Shown piece after piece: positions 5,894 to 10,914 of a DNA stretch of 13,857 nucleotides (position 1 is the stretch's first letter; each line of letters begins with the position of its first letter). Under the pieces are notes generated by a model that searched no databases, had not been told where the DNA came from, and was given only the letters and a program-made list of their open reading frames with translations. The translations under genes and the position numbers were made by a program. Source of the stretch: Myxococcales bacterium (lineage in GTDB: Bacteria > Desulfobacterota_B > Binatia > UBA1149 > SPBQ01); the NCBI GenBank assembly GCA_004525875.1, contig SPBQ01000017.1, positions 1 to 13,857 on the forward strand, given 5' to 3'.

Positions 5894-7387
5894 TCAACGA
5901 GCGATGTAGCCGTAGGCGAGGTTGCTGCGCCCGATCCCCGTTTCTCGGTACTCGCGCTTGATGCGCTCGATCGTGTCGCCGGTGACTGCCCTCGATACCG
6001 TTCGGGGGTCTAGCCCGTATAGCCGTGCCCCGTTCAGTCCGAAGATCGCGCGCTTCAGAGCACCGTCGGCGGGCCCGAGCCGTGGCAGTGCGTGGCGCTC
6101 TGCGAGATCCTCCGGCACCTCGATCCGGCGCAGCGCCTCGATCTGCCACTGCGGCGATCCGTACCAGACCGAGTCCGTCCCCCACAGGACGTGATCCTCG
6201 CCGAGACCCTTGACGAGCGTGGCGACCAGACCGGCGGCCAGTCGAGGGTGTGTGATCGCAGAGTTCGCGAACGACGTGCCGAGCTCCGCGAAAACGTTCT
6301 TCACGCCGTGGCGTGCGGGAATTGCCGCCAGGTCGCTGGCCCACTGGATGGTTCCGGTCTTCTCGAACCCGGCGGCTTCGGCGTCGGGCAGCTCGAGGAA
6401 CGGCCTGAGGGCGGCGTGGTAGATCACGAAGTTGATGTCGGGCCAGTCGCGCGCGGCCTTGGGAACGTCGTCGACGGTCGCATAGCGCCAGAGCTCGGGC
6501 TGCGAGCGTGTGTAGTCCTTCGGCAGCAGGCCCTTGTGGATGCAGACGTTGCGGATACCGGCTTTGCGGATCTTCTCGTAGAACGGATAGACGAGCTCCT
6601 CGTCGTCGAGCCGCCACGGTCGGTTCGATGCCGAGAACGGGTCGCCGATCGTGTAGCCCTTCCATGCCTCGGGTCGGATCGTCTCGATGCTGCGGTCGAC
6701 GTCGTCGAGCCAGTCCTCGGTGCCCGGCCAGAACAGCGCGTGACAGAGCAGGCGGCGCGAGCCCGCGGTGTCGTTCACGAGCGTACGCGCTCGCGCCATG
6801 TCGTCGTTGCGCAGCAACCAGCGGGCGGGGTCGTCGGCCGGGGCGCCGCTGAGGAGAGCGATCTTCGTGTCGCTGTCGAGATAGATCTCCTTGAGGAAGT
6901 TCTCGAACTTGAAGCGCGACAGCTCCATGCCTGCCGACTCGAGCATTGCCGGGTTCCAGTGCTTGGCGGCAAAGCGGCCGAGGTCGAACGGCAGCGGGTT
7001 GGTGTAGTCATCGCGGACGAAGTGGACCTGATCGTCGAAGATGAACTGGCCGGCGAGCGTCCGGGCCCGCTCCTGGGCCGCCTCCGGATCGGCGGCCTCC
7101 GCCCGTGAGACGGCGAACAGATCGCCATGCTCGGCGTTCATGGCGAGAAACGCCGTCGCGAGCCCGGACGCTGTTTTGAGGAACTCGCGGCGGGACAGAC
7201 CGCGCGGGCGCGCGAGCGTGTCGGCGTGGGCGGCCAGGCGCAACTCGACGCGGCGCTGGGCGGGTGTCTGCTCGAGCGGCGTGAACTCGCCGTTTGAGAC
7301 GATGCGGGTAGGGATCGGCGAGCCGTTCGCCGCGCTCTCGGCGCCGACGACCGTGTGAGATTCAGCGCTGGTCAGCCAGTGGGGCAT
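5894..7387 (-). CDS. Amidohydrolase-2 family metal-dependent hydrolase with Tat signal
   Basis: The 497 aa product has a TIM-barrel amidohydrolase-2 (ACMSD/uronate-isomerase-like) pattern. It shows FDDQVHFV (117-124) with a single His where the family usually has HxH, CIHKGLLP (H284), VIYHAAL (H324) and LWGTDSVWYGSPQW (D405). Members hydrolyse or decarboxylate aromatic and other carboxylates using one divalent metal. A Tat motif, LSRREFLKTASGLATAF, lies at residues 64-80 with likely cleavage at AEA|AD near 99, so the enzyme should act outside the cytoplasm. The 63 residues before the motif are unusually long. The ATG at 7385-7387 has no close Shine-Dalgarno (GGGAGGTGA sits at 7415-7423, about 27 nt away), and an internal TTG near residue 49 would give a normal n-region. 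The start is therefore uncertain. It is followed 48 nt later by the Tat-exported tube-like gene. Substrate unknown. Confidence 0.85.
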   Translation of the reverse strand: MPHWLTSAESHTVVGAESAANGSPIPTRIVSNGEFTPLEQTPAQRRVELRLAAHADTLARPRGLSRREFLKTASGLATAFLAMNAEHGDLFAVSRAEAADPEAAQERARTLAGQFIFDDQVHFVRDDYTNPLPFDLGRFAAKHWNPAMLESAGMELSRFKFENFLKEIYLDSDTKIALLSGAPADDPARWLLRNDDMARARTLVNDTAGSRRLLCHALFWPGTEDWLDDVDRSIETIRPEAWKGYTIGDPFSASNRPWRLDDEELVYPFYEKIRKAGIRNVCIHKGLLPKDYTRSQPELWRYATVDDVPKAARDWPDINFVIYHAALRPFLELPDAEAAGFEKTGTIQWASDLAAIPARHGVKNVFAELGTSFANSAITHPRLAAGLVATLVKGLGEDHVLWGTDSVWYGSPQWQIEALRRIEVPEDLAERHALPRLGPADGALKRAIFGLNGARLYGLDPRTVSRAVTGDTIERIKREYRETGIGRSNLAYGYIAR

Positions 7388-7454
7388 CGGAGGCCCGGGC
7401 GCTTGCGCGTCCGTTCACCTCCCTTAGCCGAGGAAACCACCTATCACACGTGAT

Positions 7455-7502
7455 CTCGCGCGTGCGCGTTCCGCGCCTTCCGCGGCCGGCCCGGCGCGCG
7501 AG
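7455..7502 (-). other. GC-rich inverted repeat after the dehydrogenase gene
   Basis: CTCGCGCG (7455-7462) and CGCGCGAG (7495-7502) are perfect 8-nt inverted arms separated by 32 GC-rich nt. They start 9 nt beyond the dehydrogenase's stop on the minus strand. No T-run is present. It could be a Rho-dependent or processing hairpin between the dehydrogenase and the amidohydrolase; chance is also possible in such GC-rich DNA. Confidence 0.3.
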
Positions 7503-7511
7503 GTTGAGGGT

Positions 7512-8282
7512 CTAGACGCCTTCGCTCTTGTGCATGCGTTTCCAGACGACTTCGGGGATGAAGCGCCGAACCCGCCAGCCCATGGTCGTCCCCTTGCCGG
7601 GGAACACCCAGAACTTCCCCTTGGCGAGTGATTCGTCGATGGCGTCGAGCACGTCCTGCGGCTCGATCGGCGGCGCCTCGTCGAAGACCTTCGGCCACAC
7701 TGTTGCGCGACCCTGATCGAGCAGCGGTGTTGCCACCGGCGGAGGGCACACGCAGCAGAAGCGCACGCCCGAGCCGCGATTCTCGTGGTAGAGCACCTCG
7801 CTGAACGCGACGACGGCGAACTTCGATGCATTGTAGGCGCCGCAGTAGATCGCCGGCATCCAGCCCGCCATCGACGCGAAGAGGATCATGTCGCCGCTGC
7901 GCCGCGAGAGCATGCCCGGCAACGTGGCCTTGGTCAGGTTGACGAGGCCGCCATAGTTGATGTCCATTATCTTGTGGATCAGGCTCGTGTCTTGCTCGAC
8001 CAGGCGGCCGAGCGGCATGATCGCCGCGGCGTTGTAGACGCGATCGATCGGGCCGAGCTCGCTCTCCACGCGCTTGACGGCATCGCCGACGGCCGCCGAA
8101 TCGGTGACGTCGACGTTAATGGCGGTGATCGCGTCGATGCCCTCCGCCGTTTCGCGCAGACCTTCCTCGTCGACGTCGAGAGCGGCGACCTTGCCTCCCG
8201 CCTTTGCCGCGTTGCGGGCCGCCAGTCGTCCCATTCCGCTCGCAGCTCCGCTGACGAGCACGACCTTTCCGTTTCCGTTCAC
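7512..8282 (-). CDS. Short-chain dehydrogenase/reductase (SDR) family oxidoreductase
   Basis: The 256 aa product is a classical SDR: a cytoplasmic NAD(P)-dependent alcohol/ketone oxidoreductase of normal length. Visible motifs are the cofactor loop GAASGMG (12-18), DVT at 58-60, NAA at 84-86 (for NNAG), N109 in MDINYGG, S137 in FASMAGW, and the catalytic YNASK with Y150 and K154. Asp36 at the end of the second strand (AALDVD) predicts NAD(H) over NADP(H). The CCVCPPPVATPLL segment is the usual 'PGxxxTxL' region with Pro in place of Gly. The C-terminal WRVRRFIPEVVWKRMHKS is basic and amphipathic, as in SDRs that touch membranes. The start is a GTG (8280-8282) without a clear Shine-Dalgarno, but it cannot move far downstream without losing the cofactor strand. 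Substrate unknown. Confidence 0.9.
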   Translation of the reverse strand: MNGNGKVVLVSGAASGMGRLAARNAAKAGGKVAALDVDEEGLRETAEGIDAITAINVDVTDSAAVGDAVKRVESELGPIDRVYNAAAIMPLGRLVEQDTSLIHKIMDINYGGLVNLTKATLPGMLSRRSGDMILFASMAGWMPAIYCGAYNASKFAVVAFSEVLYHENRGSGVRFCCVCPPPVATPLLDQGRATVWPKVFDEAPPIEPQDVLDAIDESLAKGKFWVFPGKGTTMGWRVRRFIPEVVWKRMHKSEGV

Positions 8283-8695
8283 CGTCGGGATTCTGCTTCT
8301 GAGCCGGCGTGGCGAGTGAGGCCCGGCCGCGCGCCTGTATGCTGGCGCGATGCGACGATGTCAACGAGCCCGGGTGATCGTGGGTCCGAGGCCCTTCCTA
8401 GGCTGGGGCGAGCGTCCGATGACGGACGTTGCGTGAGCGTCGAGCTCGCGAGGCAGACGGCAAGATGCTGACAGTGCCCTGGGCGATCCCTGCTGGTCTA
8501 ACGCGGTAGCACCAAGGCGAGCGCCCCGGCTCCGGTGGTCGTCGTAGCGACCGGTGCAGTCGCATCGCATCGGATCCCCGGCTACCGTGGTGCGCGCCCG
8601 CGGTGCGCGAACACCCGATGGCCTCCGGATGCCGGGCGACGGCCACGGGGCTTCGCGGTTTCCACCGACGCGCACGGCGGGGTCCAGTGGGTCAA
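8283..8695. other. Divergent intergenic region between the SDR and SGNH hydrolase genes
   Basis: This stretch of about 410 nt separates two divergently transcribed genes and should hold both promoters. I see no convincing -35/-10 pair. It contains repeat copy B (8400-8438). All open frames here, including the GTG-initiated extension of the hydrolase from 8603, have Arg/Gly/Pro-rich translations that look non-coding. Confidence 0.35.
8400..8438. repeat. Dispersed intergenic repeat, copy B
   Basis: This 39 nt block is the same-orientation partner of 2956-2995 (36 of 39 aligned bases plus one gap). Its centre holds a perfect hairpin, CGTCCG (8413-8418), loop ATGA, CGGACG (8423-8428). A shared GGGTCC lies at 8382, at about the same distance from the core as in copy A. 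It lies upstream of the SDR gene on the minus strand and of the SGNH gene on the plus strand. No coding frame or transposase is associated with it. Confidence 0.6.
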
Positions 8696-9946
8696 GTGTC
8701 CTCCTCGAGACGGCGCGCGTGGTTCGTTGCGGCGACGATTCTGCTCACCCTGCCGATGGCGTTGGTCGCCTCCGAGGTGACGGCCCGGGTCTTGAAACAC
8801 TTCTTCTGCAGCGGGCGAGGGGATCGGCTTCACATGCCGCATTCGACGCTCGGATGGTTCCACCCGTCCGGAGCGAGCGGATGGTCGCACGCATGCCGTG
8901 GCCGCGAGTTCGAGTTTCGCACTTACGTTCGCATGAATTCGCTGGGGCTGCGCGATCGCGAGCTCGACTACCGACGCTCGGGTGACAGGCCGCGGGTTCT
9001 GCTTCTCGGCGACTCCATCACCGAGGCCGTCCAGGTCGACTTCGAGGAAACATTTACCGAGCGTCTGGAGACCGCGTGGCGGGTGGCTGGCCGAGATGTG
9101 GAGGTCGTCAACGGCGGCGTCTCGGCGTATTCGACCGACAACGAGCTTCTGTTCTATCGAGAGGAAGGGCGACGTTACGCGGCCGACCTCGTCGTGCTGG
9201 TGTTCAACTTCCAGAACGATGTTGCCGAGAATCACCCGGAGATCTTCGGCCGCATGATGGGCACCGGCCGGCGCGACGAGCGCTTGGTCAAGCCGACCGC
9301 TGTCTTCAGTGGCCGCGACGCCTTCGCGTTCGACACCTCCGAGCTCGAAGCGCACGTGGACAAGCTCGACCGCGATCCGCAAGGACGGCCACGCGCCTGG
9401 TCCGAGCGTCTGGCGGCGACATTCCACGTGGTGAGGGTCATCAGGCGCTGGATCGATCGGTGCATCGATGGTCCCGAGTCGCCGTCCCCGATCCCGCTGA
9501 CCTTTGACATCTACGACACTCCGCCATCGTCACTCTGGGTCGAGGCCTGGGAACGAACCGAGGCGTTCGTGCTCGCGTTGCGTCGTGACGTCGAGGCGGA
9601 CGGGGCCGGCTTCGTCGTCGCCTTGATGCCGGACAAGGCGATGATCGAGCCGCGCTGGTGGAGCTGGTTCGCGACGCGCGCCGGCGACCGGGCTAGCCGG
9701 TGGCGCGTGGATTATCCTCGTGGCCGCATGCTGGCCTGGCTGGCGGAGGTGGAGATCGACACGATCGATCTCACCGAGGCGCTGCGTGATTACCGGCGAG
9801 AGCGAGCGGTCCAGCCCTTCTTCGAGTTCGACATTCATCTCACGCCAGCCGGCCACGAAGCCGTCGCCGCGACGCTGCTGCACGAGCTCACTCCCAGGCT
9901 CCAAGCCGACGGCGGTACTGTCATCCATAACGACGCCGTTCAATAG
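8696..9946 (+). CDS. Membrane-anchored SGNH/GDSL-family hydrolase
   Basis: The GTG at 8696 gives a 416 aa product starting SSSRRRAWFVAATILLTLPM: a short positive n-region, then one hydrophobic segment (about residues 9-26) that should anchor the enzyme with its domain outside the cytoplasm. A longer form from the GTG at 8603 adds 31 Arg/Gly-rich residues and is less likely. Neither start has a strong Shine-Dalgarno. SGNH blocks are in order: VLLLGDSIT with nucleophile S107, NGGVSAYST with G141, FNFQND with N174, and FDIHLTPAGHEAV with D379 and H381. Members are esterases, lipases or acyl/acetyl hydrolases acting on lipids or polysaccharides. Insertions between blocks (about 190-290) are Arg/Asp-rich and unassigned. 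There are few Cys (38, 67, 256). It stands alone; a long hairpin follows its stop. Substrate unknown, possibly an envelope polysaccharide. Confidence 0.85.
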   Translation: MSSSRRRAWFVAATILLTLPMALVASEVTARVLKHFFCSGRGDRLHMPHSTLGWFHPSGASGWSHACRGREFEFRTYVRMNSLGLRDRELDYRRSGDRPRVLLLGDSITEAVQVDFEETFTERLETAWRVAGRDVEVVNGGVSAYSTDNELLFYREEGRRYAADLVVLVFNFQNDVAENHPEIFGRMMGTGRRDERLVKPTAVFSGRDAFAFDTSELEAHVDKLDRDPQGRPRAWSERLAATFHVVRVIRRWIDRCIDGPESPSPIPLTFDIYDTPPSSLWVEAWERTEAFVLALRRDVEADGAGFVVALMPDKAMIEPRWWSWFATRAGDRASRWRVDYPRGRMLAWLAEVEIDTIDLTEALRDYRRERAVQPFFEFDIHLTPAGHEAVAATLLHELTPRLQADGGTVIHNDAVQ

Positions 9947-9984
9947 CGGCGTGGGCGCGATCACCTCGACGGATCCAGAAGTGG

Positions 9985-10025
9985 AAGCTCGCGCCCGCGG
10001 ACGTTTCAGGCCCCGCGGGCAGCTT
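9985..10025 (+). terminator. Bulged 13-bp hairpin after the SGNH hydrolase gene
   Basis: GCCCGCGG (9993-10000) pairs with CCGCGGGC (10013-10020). Outside a 3-nt bulge, AAGCT (9985-9989) pairs with AGCTT (10021-10025). The loop is 12 nt. It lies about 40 nt past the TAG of the hydrolase. No T-run follows, so intrinsic termination is not certain. Confidence 0.42.
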
Positions 10026-10115
10026 ACCGTTGGTAGGGGTGTTTCCTCCCGCTCGGAACCTCGCATGAACGATAGCGCCTTCGATCTGGACAGGAGAGAA
10101 TCGTGACGAGCGTCG

Positions 10116-10622
10116 ATGGCCGATCCCATCTACAACGTGCTGTTTGTGGGCAGCACCAACTCGGTGCGCAGCATCATTGCGGAGTGCATTCTCAATCACG
10201 CGGGTGCTGGCCGCTTCGTCGCTTACAGCGCCGGGTGCGCGCCGAAAGGCGAGGTCCACCCCTACGTCCTGGACCTGCTCCTGCGGTATGAGTATCCGAC
10301 GAGCGGACTGCGCTCGAAGAACTGGCAGGAGATGAGCAGCCCGGAAGCGAAACCGCTGCACTTCGTCTTCACGCTCTGCGAGCGCGCCGCCGCCGAGAAG
10401 TGCCCGGTATGGCAGGGCCAGCCGGTGGTGGCCCACTGGGGCCTGCCCGATCCGGCGGCCGCCGAGGAGTCCGAGGCCGAAACCCGTCGCGCCTTCGACG
10501 GGACGCTGCGCATCCTGACGAAGCGCATCGGCCTGTTCATCAATCTGCCGCTGGCATCGCTGGACGAACGTACGCTCCAGCAATGCGTCAACGATATCGG
10601 GCGTCACACCGAGGCCGACTGA
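10116..10622 (+). CDS. ArsC/low-molecular-weight tyrosine phosphatase family protein lacking the catalytic Cys (probable pseudoenzyme)
   Basis: The 168 aa product has the full layout of the thioredoxin-coupled arsenate reductase branch of the LMW-phosphatase fold: NVLFVGSTNSVRSIIAE (7-23), YSAGCAPKGEVHPY (37-50), LRSKNWQE, FVFTLCERAAAEKCPVW (83-99), VAHWGLPDPAA (105-115) and FINLPLASLDE (141-151). The P-loop should read LCTGNSARS. Here it reads VGSTNSVRS, so the nucleophilic Cys is Gly12 (GGC), while Arg18 and the general-acid Asp112 remain. Cys88 and Cys96, which could form a redox pair, are kept, and Cys24 and Cys41 are extra. The enzyme as written should not reduce arsenate. The ATG at 10116 has its best Shine-Dalgarno (AGGAGAG, 10092-10098) 17 nt away, farther than normal; a GTG at 10103 is better spaced but out of frame. 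No other ars gene is near. Confidence 0.85.
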   Translation: MADPIYNVLFVGSTNSVRSIIAECILNHAGAGRFVAYSAGCAPKGEVHPYVLDLLLRYEYPTSGLRSKNWQEMSSPEAKPLHFVFTLCERAAAEKCPVWQGQPVVAHWGLPDPAAAEESEAETRRAFDGTLRILTKRIGLFINLPLASLDERTLQQCVNDIGRHTEAD

Positions 10623-10643
10623 GTCCTCGGTGCGCACCGCGTG

Positions 10644-10663
10644 GCGTCGCGAAACAGCGACGC
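10644..10663 (+). terminator. Hairpin after the ArsC-like gene
   Basis: GCGTCGC (10644-10650) and GCGACGC (10657-10663) form a perfect 7-bp stem around GAAACA, extendable by a G-T and a T-A pair. It sits 21 nt past the TGA of the ArsC-like gene. The downstream TATCGGGTCTTTCC has only a weak T-run. It is placed where two converging units meet. Confidence 0.45.
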
Positions 10664-10763
10664 TATCGGGTCTTTCCCCCGAAGGTGTCGGGCCGATTCT
10701 CGTTCGTGTCGGCCAGCTCCACCGACCAGATCCACGGCTAGCGCGTGGCCCTTCGGCGTTCGC

Positions 10764-10890
10764 TCAGACGCTCACCGGATCGCAGACATCGGCGGTGCAC
10801 CCGTTGCCATCGCTGCAATCGAGCGGAGCCCCGAGCCCGTCGCCGATCTCGAACTGCGATACGACCTGCGCGCCCTGCTGAGGGGGCGTC
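10764..10890 (-). pseudogene. Orphan C-terminal fragment of a Cys/Asp-rich secreted protein
   Basis: On the minus strand this stretch reads GAPLDCSDGNGCTADVCDP followed by VSV and the TGA at 10764-10766. The CxDGNxCTxDxCDP pattern is typical of Cys-rich repeats in secreted proteins of deltaproteobacterial-type genomes. There is no start codon or Shine-Dalgarno. The frame differs from that of the large dockerin-like gene ending just upstream at 10915. I read it as the tail of a decayed gene, or as sequence once fused to the neighbour and cut off by a frameshift. Chance is less likely given the motif, but the fragment is short. Confidence 0.3.
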
Positions 10891-10914
10891 TGCGACTGAC
10901 CGGGCGCTCGCCGG

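Noticed and set aside
5577..6665. A 362-codon minus-strand open frame overlapping the amidohydrolase and the Tat-exported tube-like gene
   Set aside because: It lies in another frame of two well-supported genes; the translation is Arg-rich and meaningless.
6092..7108. A 338-codon plus-strand open frame
   Set aside because: It is antisense to the amidohydrolase and shows Arg/Val/Glu-rich sequence without motifs.
10103..10291. GTG-initiated 62-codon frame better spaced from AGGAGAG than the ArsC-like ATG
   Set aside because: Its translation has no family character and is a frame shadow of the ArsC-like gene.
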